DNA of 64,000 nt from Parastagonospora avenae f. sp. tritici 18332-5 (taxonomy: Eukaryota; Ascomycota; Dothideomycetes; Pleosporales; Phaeosphaeriaceae). Both the position numbers and the translations under genes were made by a program. This document shows positions 34,901 to 46,279 of the stretch, in pieces; the stretch's first letter is position 1, and each line of letters starts with the position of its first letter. The notes below the pieces were generated by a model, which saw only the letters and a list, made by a program, of their open reading frames with translations, did not search any database and was not told the DNA's origin. The stretch covers positions 186,001-250,000 of the forward strand of contig JAFJTR010000040.1 of the NCBI GenBank assembly GCA_022559985.1, read 5' to 3'.

Positions 34901-35314
34901 AAACTGTCTGAACACAATAAACAGAGGGAAGCGGAGACAGCTGGGATGACAGGCTGGCATGAAAGCCAAGTCTATGCGCACTGTGACATTTTGGAAATCC
35001 TCAAGCGAAGACCGCCTACTTCTTCTCACAGTCATAGGCCATCGGCATCAAACCCGAACACCATCAACTGAAAACATACAGCCACCACCGATGAAAATGC
35101 ATGACCCATCCGTAAAGAGAGATGCTGAAACTCATCACATGCTTCCACGGTAAGAATGCAAGTGACCCCAAGAAAGAAAGTCGTCAAAGCTCGTGAGCTT
35201 TCGGGGATTTCGGAAGTAGAGAAGGGGATGCAGGTGCTATTGACACTTGTTGCTCTTGATACTGATGACTTTTGGCCGCTTAGGGCATGGTCGTCGTGTT
35301 GTTCGAGGGTGCAA
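31999..35314. other. Gene-free stretch between the PPR and CON7-like genes
   Basis: 3.3 kb. It includes the PPR-gene promoter and the 3' side of the CON7-like gene. The ORFs are short and mutually overlapping, and none has a recognisable motif. I see no RNA gene or strong repeat. Confidence 0.45.
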
Positions 35315-36866
35315 TTAGTGACCCTGTTGGTACATCTGAGGGTTTTGGCCGTATGGCGATTGAGGGTAACTGCTGCTGTTACTATTGGGACTGTTGTATG
35401 CGTTGCTGTTGGGAGTAGCATACTGAGCCATGCCTTCAGGTAGACCTGGACTTTGCGTGCCGTACTGGGGAGGAGCATTGTTGCCAGAGGCCGCAGGCTG
35501 GTACCCGATGGGTGGCAGTTGTGCGTGCTGAGGGCCTTGTCCGGGCACACCAACTGCTTGTCGCATCTGGCCGTAGACGGGAGCCTCGCCAGGTGGGCCC
35601 TCATGACGCTGCTGTGCATCGGCGCGGTGGCGCTCATCGTCGGCCTTGCGCTGCGCCTCTTCCTCCTTCTTCTTTGCCTTCCACTCCTTGCGAATTTCCT
35701 TGAACTCTATGTCATCATTGAGTCAGCAAGTTATACACCAAGTATTGATGATATGCCAAGATAAATGGGCCGGGGTCAGCAGAGTTAGCTTCCGCCTTAT
35801 TGAGGCTATCCAGCGCAGCGGGAACACCATGAAAATGGCGCTGCACCAACACGACCCCAAGTGCCTGTCTAGCGTGCAAGGCTTGCAAGGACCACCAATA
35901 TAATCATGCGAAATGGTAATTGAACGTACCTTCAGGAGTGCGCTTTTGGCCATGCGATTGCATCGTAACGTGTGCGTTTAAATGGTTAAGAGTGCCATAG
36001 GCCTTCTCACATCCATTCCAGCCGCACTTGTACATGCGCTCGATTTCTTCATATCGCCGACGTGGCCTCTTGTGCTGTTGTGCACCTGGAATGGGAACAA
36101 AAGAGTAGACAGTGGAAAGCGGATGTCCGCCCTGCGACTTTTGTTAGCTTTGTTCACCATGTGCTGGAGAGAGGAAACAGGAAGAAAGCGCGTCAAAACA
36201 CGGCGCGTGATGAGAATGACGCGTACGACAAGTAGGAACTTGTAGAAAAGTGTGCTTTTTGAGAGAACTTACTGTTGGTGGCCGCTGTACGGGAGAGACC
36301 ATGGCAGGCGCAGGAGGGCCAGAGGATGCGGGATGACCGTAATGCATCCCCGGCTGGGGGTACTGACCTGCCCATTCAGGTCGCGACGCGTAGATCGGGG
36401 TCTGAGGATGCCCAGGGTAATGCTGCATGTCGTGGTGAGGTGTGTAGGGCGAGTATTGCTGCTGGTGCGAGTAGGTTGGGCTCGTCGCGGCGGCGATTGA
36501 TGGATCTATAGGAACATCCGAGTCAGACTTGTGTTGCTGTTGTTGATGATGGTCATTTGCTTGACCATCTGAGAGAGGCATTGACGGACTCTGTTGTTGC
36601 GCCATACCGCCGGGTGCTTGACCTTGAGCGCCTGGTTGGTATGAACGTTGAATGTAGTCCGGGAATGAACCTGATCGAGCCGACGAAGGATTCAAGCTGT
36701 AGTCGGAGGTGGGGGTGAGGTTCGAAGCTCGAGGGTCTTGTCCTTGAGGGGGGTATTGCGCAGCAGATGCTTGATCTACAGAGACGCCCTCAGAAGCTGG
36801 TTCAGGAAAGGTGGGATAGGGCGAGCGCAAACCTGACTGCGGATATTCTTGTTGTCTTGCGTCCAT
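35315..36866 (-). CDS. CON7-type C2H2 zinc-finger transcription factor
   Basis: Exons on the minus strand: 36273-36866, 35930-36131 and 35315-35706, giving 395 residues. The hallmark of Con7 regulators (conidiation and infection-structure morphogenesis in Magnaporthe and relatives) is present. A conserved 'VYSFVPIPGAQQHKRPRRRY' stretch precedes one C2H2 finger (C234, C239, H252, H258; 'MYKCGWNGCEKAYGTLNHLN'). It is followed by the helix 'EEFKEIRKEWKAKKKEEEAQ'. Both ends are low-complexity Q/P/S/Y-rich, typical of activation regions. Exon 2 was placed at 36131 because only this acceptor retains the conserved block in frame. A later in-frame acceptor (CAACAG|CAC) would skip 19 residues. The gene is preceded by a very long gene-free region that could hold an extended 5' leader. 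Confidence 0.88.
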
Positions 36867-39800
36867 AGACTGTGTACACGAAAGAAGGCTGGGATGGATG
36901 CACCTAAGCTAAAGCTGGGCTGAATCTCGCGTGTCCAAGAGGAGGGATGGCGGTAGTGATATGACGGATCGTAGATCGTCTGCGGACGTTTTACCGCGGT
37001 CAATGACAGAGGCGTCACTAGTTCCAAGTCGAGAGAAAAGTGAACAGAGCAACACGGACCGAGCGCAGCCAGGAAGTCGGGAAAGAGGTGAGTGGATGGT
37101 AGCGTGGAACTTAAAAGCGGGTGATTTACAGACGGTGTGTTTTCCAGTGCGCCCAGGTGGACGACCTGTTCGGCAGATTTAGACTGGAAGCACACGGAAG
37201 GCTTGCGCTCGAGGCCACCAGAGCAGGGGAAAGAAGCTAGTGCACAAGCTCTCGACTCGCGGACCAGCTGGCGCAACGCAGAGAGAGGTGCAACGCACAG
37301 GTTACACGAGGACTGTTAGCGGTCGATGATGCGGGTCTGCTTGGGGCGAGGTGTGAATTTGGAAGAAATGCTAGTGAAAGCCGGGTTAAGTCGACTTTAG
37401 TACAGGTGGCGCACAGCCTGCTTTGCCAATCGCGATGCCGTTCTCGGGCGTGCCGCTTTACCCAGGGGATCTTAGTCCAAATGTGAGGTAATCGAGCAGA
37501 GGCGGAACTGGGGCAAGGATGTGAGAATGAAGTATGCCGCGGAGTTGACGATTGGTTGAGTGCCGGGTCCGAAGGTGGCTAGCGCCGTGGAGAGTTGGGG
37601 TGGATTCTGGGTGGGAACCGTCGGTCTGTCAAAGGGTGCGGAAATCAGAGCGCGATGTCTGGTAGGCTAGCACAGGTCGGTTGGGACGAGCTTGTTCGCC
37701 GATGGGTGCGAATGGGCCTGCAGATGGGCCACAAAAGCGGTCTTGGTGGACGGGAAAGAAGTGGCCGGTGCGCTGGGGACAGCAGAGAATTCGGGCCTTT
37801 GATGACGAAGGGGGGATAGTTTCACGAGCGCTGCGAATCTCCCTGCACTCTTTCACTTGCGCCGAGCGTGCCGAGCGATCGCCTTCTCGTCTGGCCGGAA
37901 TCCCGTGAAATAGGCGTCCGTCAATAGTGGGAGCAGAGGAATGCTGGGATGCAGGCTCAATTGCGCTGCGCCCGGGGCGTTGAGATGAGGGCGGCAGGCA
38001 GTCTGGGGCTTCTCTGCTCTCTGCGCGCGGTTGACTCGCGCGGCCGCACGGGGTTGAAGTCTGCGCAGAAACGCGTGCAAGTGCGGCGGAGAGACTTTTC
38101 TGACGCGCCGGGCAGGCGACCGTCGCGGACTGGCGGCGGGTTGCACGTGTAGCACAGCGGGCGCGCGATCTGGCGTACCTGAGCAAGCGGACGCTGAGAT
38201 GGAGGCGGGCAGCGTTAGGCAGGCACCAGACGCGTTTGACAGTAGTGGTGGTGGTGGTGAGCAGCGCAAGATTCGCGATATAGGCTAGGGAAGAAATGGG
38301 AAGGCGTCAAGGCGGGCGAGGTACAGTCGACAGAGCCCGCTTACCTAATGCTGCGACAAGCCAACAGTGCGCCGGGGCTCACCTGCCGCTGGGGGCTCCG
38401 GGCGCCCGTTTGCGTGGGCAGGGGACGACATGGCCGACAGGGCGCCCGCAGATGCTGATGCGCCTGCACGTCGTCGTCGCGCCCTCGCTCGACGTCAAGA
38501 AAAGCGTGCGGCCATGTCTTGAGGCTGAAGTTAGGCCCACGCTAGGGCGCATGGTACGCAAAGCCTAGCACCAAATGCTCGCCTGGCGAGACTAGACATA
38601 CACAACACCACCGCGCCTGCTCCAAGGTGCAACAACAATAATCTCATGCCGCCCTCGACCGCGCGCTCCCCAGCGACAGCGCGGTCACAATGGCGGTGAC
38701 CTCAGTCGCCTCGCCATGCGGGCGCCCTGCAGACATGCCCGGCAAATGCGGCCACCGAAACAGCTGCTGGCCGTATTGGACGGCACAGACGTCTTGAGCG
38801 GCAAATACGCCCAATGCGTGCACCAGAAGCAACGCAGGTGGGACGGAAGAAAACGCGGCATCATTGTGCCGCTGCTGATGGTCCCATGAGCCATGGCTGT
38901 TGCTGAGCAGGCCGTCGTTCAGCGTCAGTCACTGCATCCATGATTTCCACCGCCAGGGATAGGCACTGGAGCGCTACCGCTGTCTCGTTGCAATTCGCCC
39001 AAATCTGTCCGCTGAGAGAAGCTGGACGTTGCCCATGCTGCTCCGCGACTCGACGCGGCGCGCCCTTCCTCGCGAGATCAGCTCGCCAGTGCGGGACTGT
39101 GATGGCCAGGACGCCCAATTGGGGGAACCATTTCGCCGCGTTTCCCAGCACGCTGCACACCCACCGAGCACAAGGGTCCTTGTTTTCAAAGCCGTGCAAG
39201 CATCCCATTGCTAATCGCAACATGATTATTGTTTGTTTCAGCCTCGCACAGCTCTCCTATCCAAGTACACCTATGCTTCTCCTGGATATTACACTTTTCC
39301 CGCCACCATCGCGGAGCCGATTATAGGTCAGCAGACCGTTAATCCTGCATCCATGCATGCAGGTGCTACACACCGCGACACGGATAAACATCGTCAGACT
39401 GACCACGCACACGAAGCATAGAGGGCGGTTAGCACCGTGTCTCGCTGCTGTCAGTTGCTGGAAAGTGGGGCTCCTCGTGTCTCTTCTGCTCTGCTGCATG
39501 CTGCGATGCGCGGCCTCGTCAGCAAGGATGATTTACTCTTCGTTTTGTGCTCCTTCCAGGTCTGATTCGCTTCCATGGTCATTGCGCACCGCGCACCTCG
39601 CAACCCGTCAGCCGGCATTTGTCTCCGACCACAGCTAGCCAACTTCCTTACGCTTATGGTAAGACGTTGGATACCTACGCGATCGTAGGTTGTCGAATAA
39701 TGTTTGCGACTTGATGCTGCGGCTTGAATCATTCATGCCTCGCAATTTCCAGGCTGGCCAGAAGTGGGTGCAGGATCCGCTTGCCCGCATCCGACAAGCA

Positions 39801-42800
39801 CTAGTTCCAGCCACTCTAGTGCCCAGGTCTGCCCTGAGATCTCCAGCTTTACATGCGTCACAGACTCGCCTCCCGAAAGAGGAAGGTCATTCGTCCAAGC
39901 TGGCCTCGGTTCACTTTGCAATTTCTGTACGAGCGATTATGTCATCCTGAAATATGATACTTGAAAGAACTTGCCCTTGCGATGACAGTCTTTAGTGCGC
40001 ACAGAAATAAGAATTGGCGTCTGAGTCCAAAAGGATCGGACCCAGGATCTTTGCGCAGTGATGCCGCTAAATTCGAACAGATGCACCGTCGAACGGGAGC
40101 GGGAGCCAACAAGTTCGCAATGCGAGCAACACCGCTTGGGGTGAACCATTGTAGGTGGAATTATGCGAAAATCTCTAAGGAGTGTACTTCACAATGAAGT
40201 GCGGCTCGGAGATGATTCATGTTGCTCCACGCATATTTCCCGGACGTGTACGATCAGACATCTGCCCGAAAAACCATGCTCGGACGAAAATCTCTGTCCA
40301 TCGCGGGCCTGGATGCTCACAGACATTCAATCGGAATGCCCCCATATGTACTTGGAAAACGACACAGCGCTGGTCGCGGTGGAAAGCATAATCTAATCAC
40401 GATAGACTTGCGAGAACAATCGGCCAAGACCCGCGGTATACACCGTACCTTTGAGTACAGAATGAGATCTGGAGAACGCATTATTGCCAGCATGACTTTG
40501 AGGCATACAGGTCACACTGACATGGGCAACGACCCCTGGCCCAGCACCAGGCCGGTCTATGTGGCTTGCCCAAGCTCTCGGCCTCTTCAAATCAAACGAC
40601 TCACGTGGCGAAAGTGCACAGACTCACAAATCGTACCCCATCTGTTTTTATCTCGACTCAACACCAGACCCTGGCACACTTTCCGGTGTATCGGATCGCG
40701 AAGCTCCGTAGCGTACACGTAACTTTTACAATCGTTTTTTGTCAAATTTTCGAGTGCTAATTCAGCTCTTTAAGTACTTGAGTCGCTCGCAGCTGCTTCC
40801 AACGTGTTTTCACATTTCAGATCAAAGTTTGGATATGCTTCTCCGAGCTCTTCCGTGCAAGACTGCTGCCTTTGAGACCGCGGCATTTTGCGCACAACTG
40901 ACGGCCCACCTTCCGTTTTCATACGCTGACCGCCTGTGGAAAGCAGATTTCTAGCCATACCGACCAGGATCATGCATAAGAACCCTGGTCAGAGTGCCAA
41001 GCGTGCATACTATGCATTGCATTCCATACTCCACTCGAAGCCCACTAATAAACCTTGAGGATGTATTGAAGATCAAAGGCGTTGCGCGATTGGTTGGCGC
41101 GTGTTTCCGTCGTTCGCACAGCCTTCCATCCGAATCATTTCGGACACGGAAACGCTGGTGATCACTTGCTGAGAGCAGAGACGTTGCAAGGCGGAGTCAC
41201 TTCAAATCGGCCAGCGTTACTGCACATCATAATTTTGGCATGTGTAGCTTGTGCTAGTCACGTCAGGGGTGAACTTCGGGTCACGCCTCTGGATCTGCAG
41301 AATCCTCGCAACGCCTACGCGCCTACTCTCTCCTATAGCCGTCCAATGTTTGTCCACCTCGTGGGCAATACAGACTTATGAGACAAAGCGAGCAGGCCGC
41401 TTGCGATCTCTGCCATGGCCACGCTTAGTATGCAACCTCCCCACGCTCAGGGCTGAGATCTTGCTGCCCAGGCAAGAACACTCGATATCCCCGAAGCATC
41501 TATGCACTCCTCCACCAATGATTCCGGGCATACCTATTTTATCGCCCAATTGCATTTTCGTATCTTTCAGTGTTCCATCAGACACTCCACAGTGCGACCC
41601 GTCATAATTTACTCCGTATGACGATTCTGAACGAGAACATACCACTGGTCACGCGAGATCTGACAAATAACGCCCAGACGTAAGCTGCATGCGAGGCTGG
41701 ACCTCCTAGAATGACCGAAGAATGCCCGGACCCGAGTGCAGAGATCACTCCTTGCGAACTTGCTCGATTCGAATTCGCGTGAACGTCGGGGCAAAACTCA
41801 TGGTTCACGCTTGTATTCTCCAGCATCTATCCCCACCGGCAACTTTGCCTCGGTAGGTTGGCGCTTCCGTTTATTCTTGCCTTGGAAAAGACGAACATCA
41901 GCGGAGACGAGCCTGGTACGCGTGCACAACCTTATATATCCAATTCCACCATTGTTTGCTATCAGTCATGCTTATGGTTCCGCCCATGCTTGAGTCATTC
42001 CCGCTCTCGGAGGTTTGCTGAATCGTTCAAGATTGCGTGATCATCAGGTCACTGAAATGCGAAAACCCCACTTACCAACAGAGATCGGATACGGCACACT
42101 CTATGGCACCCGGCATGTTAACCTTTTGCATGTAAACGAACGCTAGCCATCGATTTGTTCCAGCTCCTGGCCCCTGGGACTGGCTGACCTTCTTCCGTCG
42201 TCAATCGATAAAGCTTCTTCAAAACATTTGTCCATGATTAGGAACATGAAACCGGACTCAGCCACAACTACCAACATCATCGACTGTAGCACAAACCTAA
42301 ATTTGCGAAGCGTGGCGCTTGGGGCAACTCATCGGCATCATGCCTAATTCCGTACATCACATCTAGCAGCCACAAGGAGCAAATATCCGAGACATTGAAT
42401 CCCATCGTATGCATCATCAAACGATTACGAATGCGAGTATAGACAGCATTACTCGTGGCTGCAATATTTCGTCACGCTCACTCAGCACAGGGTTCATAAT
42501 CCATATTACGTTCCTGAACCATGATCAAACCAGCCAACATCGAGAAAACAATTGTGCGACGCCGCGGACAGTCACTGGGCCTGGGTTCCTGCGCTATGTC
42601 ACGGGTACCAATCGTTGGGACTTATTCCGCTCAGTACCACGATATAATCGGCTTCTGCCGAAAAAGCATCGCCGTGCTCACAGTCCAATCTCGGAATGCG
42701 AAGTAGAGTACCTTACATACACTCGGGCATACCGTATCACAATCTTTGCTGTTAATTTCCAACAAATTCAATTCACCTCATTTCCAATGCCTCCGAGGCT

Positions 42801-45800
42801 ACGGAGCAGGTTAGCCGACGAGAAGTGATGTCGGCAAGCATGATGACGACGGGCTCGAAGGACTGTCGGCAGACCGGAAACACCCCGTCGATTTCGGCGA
42901 ACTGTAGAACGATGCCCGCCACGGTGTTTGGTACACTACTGCGGGAATTCGGTCTGGTCCCGCGAACCCCTCGGGGTATACTCCGCCAGCGCCGCTCTTG
43001 ACCTCAGGAAATATCGAGGAGCAGCACATTGAACGCGCGGTCATCGAATCACCGCACCCGGAACACTCTGATCCAACACGAGCTCTGATGCGGGAATCAA
43101 GGCAGCGGGCAAGCCACATGCCCAGTTCATGGTCATGAGAAGGAAAAGCGATATTGCACTCCTGGAAGTTACCGTCAGTGATGGACCACGGCGAATACCC
43201 CCGTCAATGGAGGCCTAGACAAAGGAGTCTCGAAGCAGTGTCCGATGGCCGTCTCTCGTCGCCCATGATTTCCACTTCTCACAGAAGCGCATGTGAGACT
43301 GTCCTCTTTCTCAGCTTGTTCAGGCCATGAACGCTCAAATTAACTACTTGCACTGTCGACTTGCCAGTCCGCAACCTAGCGGTCGCAAACTAACCAGCCG
43401 CATCGGAAAGTCCGTTACTTGACAGCTTGCTCGCGCAGCAGCCCGTTCGAGCGCCAGCAGCGGCAACTTGCTTGTCGCCGCCGTTTTGTATCACCGTCGA
43501 GAGGCTGGCTCACGACGGAACGTGTTTAGCTGCGAGTCTATGTTGACATCGCAGCTGTGTCGGTGAACAATGATTGCACGATCAAGAAGTGATGCAGGGC
43601 TCTCCATGTGAGCCTTCTCGATTAATGACATTAATGTTCAGTAGCGATGCTCACAGTCCTATCGAATTTGTGAACGTAACTTCTACACTCAATATCGGAA
43701 AACATTTCCGTTACTCGCTAGTTCGTTGAGCCTGGACGATTTCAGGTCACTCACTTCGTCTATGCTACGTGAAAGGAGGCACAGTTTTGAGCTCACTTGA
43801 GTCAAATTGGCACCCACTGACTGCGCATATCGTCACCGTGACTTACCCCGTGATACTGCTGCAGTACTTTCCATTGCGCACACCCACTCGCAAATTCAAG
43901 CATCCGTATCTGAGTCCCAGTGATACTCTTCCTCAGTCTCGCTCCATTTCCTCCCAGCACCGGGTTAGCCATCTGATCCCCACCGTATTTGGTGGACTTG
44001 GGGACCGATTGCGTCATGAGCGAATTAGCTATCTACTCCTCCTCCTCACTAATGTCCCAGCCCCCTTCGATCTCCGATTGCTTTCTACACTGATACATAT
44101 CGTCCCGAGTATGGCATCGGGAGCCACTCTCCACTCTTAGTCTACATCAAAAAGCCTAAGTGGTGCTTACCCGAGAGATTTAGCTGCCTTGATGGTACAC
44201 CATCGGACCCAGAGCGAGCAAATTATCCCACAACCCCGCAAAAGATGCTATGGCGATCTCTTAATCGCCGATTTCTTCGCCCCTACAATATGATACGTAT
44301 CCGCGGACCAGACTAGTGCGCGATTATCTTCACTGCAAAGTCTGGCCGTTTGCGTATGAGAAGCATCACCAACCACCATTTGAAAAGTTCGCGCCCAGGT
44401 TCTCTGCCATCCTTGCGCACCCCACATGAGCAAAATGCCACATCATGATGCGATGCTTATACTGGTACGATGACCAGCACATGCATATGAAAGCGTAAAG
44501 AGGGTCGATCTGATCCCGTCCGCTTCCGGATATCAAGACTTGTGGAACTGGTTCGTGGGGCGTGGGCGTTCCGTTGCAGATATGACCCATGGGGATGGTT
44601 GCCTCGAATAATCTTCGTTTGATTTTGCAGGATAGATGCGGGAGATGTGTGTTGGATAGATGCATGTTCCGCGTCCTGCCCGGCGTACTGTAGACGTACG
44701 ATAGGTGTAGTCTTTTACACTGCTTCCTATGTTAAGTGAGGCGGGTTGAGTATCATTCGGAACCACACAAAAGAAGTTTTGGTTTCTTTGGATTCACCCG
44801 TGAACATGTATCTTCATTTGTGTCGCTACTTTATATGATATCTGCTGTGGTGATTGGGGACTAAAAAGGCAAGTCTTTGCGCATGACCCAAGTCCTAGTG
44901 CATGGGTGCATGTATCGGAACTCCAAGTTTCTGCACAGAATAGTATGAAACACGAGCAAGTATATCCTAGAACCATCATTGACCTCGTTAAAGCTTGTGC
45001 TTTATGGCTGTGTTCAAATCGGAGCTGTTCCTGCGCGTATCTGTGTGCTAGATACCTCATTGTAATCCAGGAATATCTAACTAAGCTTCATACCATACTA
45101 AGCAATGTAAGCCAACGCCATCGTTTGTAGTTCTTTTCAAAAAAAAAATGCTGAGATAGACATATCAACAAGAGCTTGCCAGCATTGCAGGAATCTTCTA
45201 GTTGGCTCCCCCAGCGCGCAGCACAATTAGAAAATCTTAGCGACCTAAACTTCGCTGTGCACACTTCACATAGTAGTATGTGGCAACATGGACTTTGGGA
45301 GATCCTCACTCTTCAGTTTGTTTGCCCCATCGGCATTTCTTTATGACTCCCAGACGGAGTGAGCCCGTGCGTGTCCCCTTCGGGTCCGTATACCCAACAC
45401 CCGATCTCCGAGACATGCACAGGCAGTGCCAATTCCACACACATGAACCTTGCGGGACGATGAAATAGTACCATGATATACATGCGGCATCTATATTTCC
45501 CGTCATTGTATCAGATCACGGTAATCACTATCTGGGACGCATGAGTTCGCCCGGCGTTTCAATGTTTCAATGTTTCAATGTTTCAATGTTTCAATGTTTC
45601 AATGTTTCAATGTTTCAATGTTTCAATGTTTCAATGTTTCAATGGAGCAGTCGTGGCAAGTAGACCGTTGTTCAAATGTCCTGCTTTGAAAACCAATGCA
45701 ATGTGTCTTCGTGCAAAGAGCAGGAGTGCGGTCGGCATAGGCACCGCGGCTCTCCAAAGTAAGTCCGTTTGGCTCGCGACCAGGCATCTGTAGACCAATG

Positions 45801-46279
45801 AGGCTACGCTGTTCGCAAACCATATTTACACATGATGCCAAGAATCGAGGTCGATTTCACGATTTCATGATAGGTAAATAAACAGGTTGAAGAAAGTGTG
45901 TTCTATATTGGTATTATGGTAGCAGACTTTTGAGATGTAACGCCACCACTCCATCATGCAGAATGGCTAGAGACCAGTTGTGATCGTGAAAGAAATGCCA
46001 GTCTAAAAAGTGAAAATGCATGCTCGCCTTACCATCCTTGGTGGTATGTGTGGCAAGGCCGTCCTCAGGGGTATCAGCGCGTTGCGCGGTGTTCCGTTGC
46101 GGTAATGAACGAAGAGTATGAAATGAGACCAGACATGATGTGTCGTGGGCACCGTTCAAAAGGGCCTCATGCGTCTCATGAGAGGTCTTGACACAATCAA
46201 ACGAATTACCACCGGCTGTTGCGGATAGGATCGTTGTTACCGCCAGTCCGTCCTGAACAGAGTCAATATGACATCGATG
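36867..46279. other. 9.4-kb gene desert between the CON7-like and DBP2 genes
   Basis: No recognisable gene in 9.4 kb, the longest such gap here. The longest frame, 40219-40722 (+, 167 residues), has unconvincing composition. The GC-rich block 42.8-43.1 kb may hold a decayed exon ('AGIVLQFAEIDGVFPVCRQS' on the minus strand, with stops around it). The first 1.5 kb upstream of the CON7-like gene is GC-rich and may be its promoter and leader. An 88-bp octamer tandem repeat lies at 45556-45643. Confidence 0.5.
45556..45643. repeat. Octamer tandem repeat (GTTTCAAT), 11 copies
   Basis: Eleven uninterrupted perfect copies of the 8-bp unit GTTTCAAT (88 bp). Because 8 is not a multiple of 3, any translation cycles every 24 nt, so the repetitive ORF seen there is an artefact. 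The perfect copies suggest a young or unstable microsatellite. Confidence 0.95.

Noticed and set aside
37629..38269. Minus-strand ORFs of 185 and 138 residues upstream of the CON7-like gene
   Set aside because: They overlap in different frames and are Arg/Ala/Ser/Pro-rich, as expected for any GC-rich noncoding DNA. More likely promoter or leader of the CON7-like gene.
40219..40722. 167-residue plus-strand ORF in the gene desert
   Set aside because: It is rich in Arg, His and Ser without domains, hydrophobic core pattern or splice context. Other frames in the same place are similarly open.
42811..43119. GC-rich minus-strand block considered as a membrane-transporter exon
   Set aside because: One frame gives a short transporter-like stretch, but stops lie close by and the other frames are equally open. 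Too weak to annotate.
45578..45793. 71-residue ORF with a repeating Phe-Gln-Cys-Phe-Asn-Val-Ser-Met pattern
   Set aside because: It is the translation of the octamer tandem repeat. The 24-nt codon cycle explains it fully.
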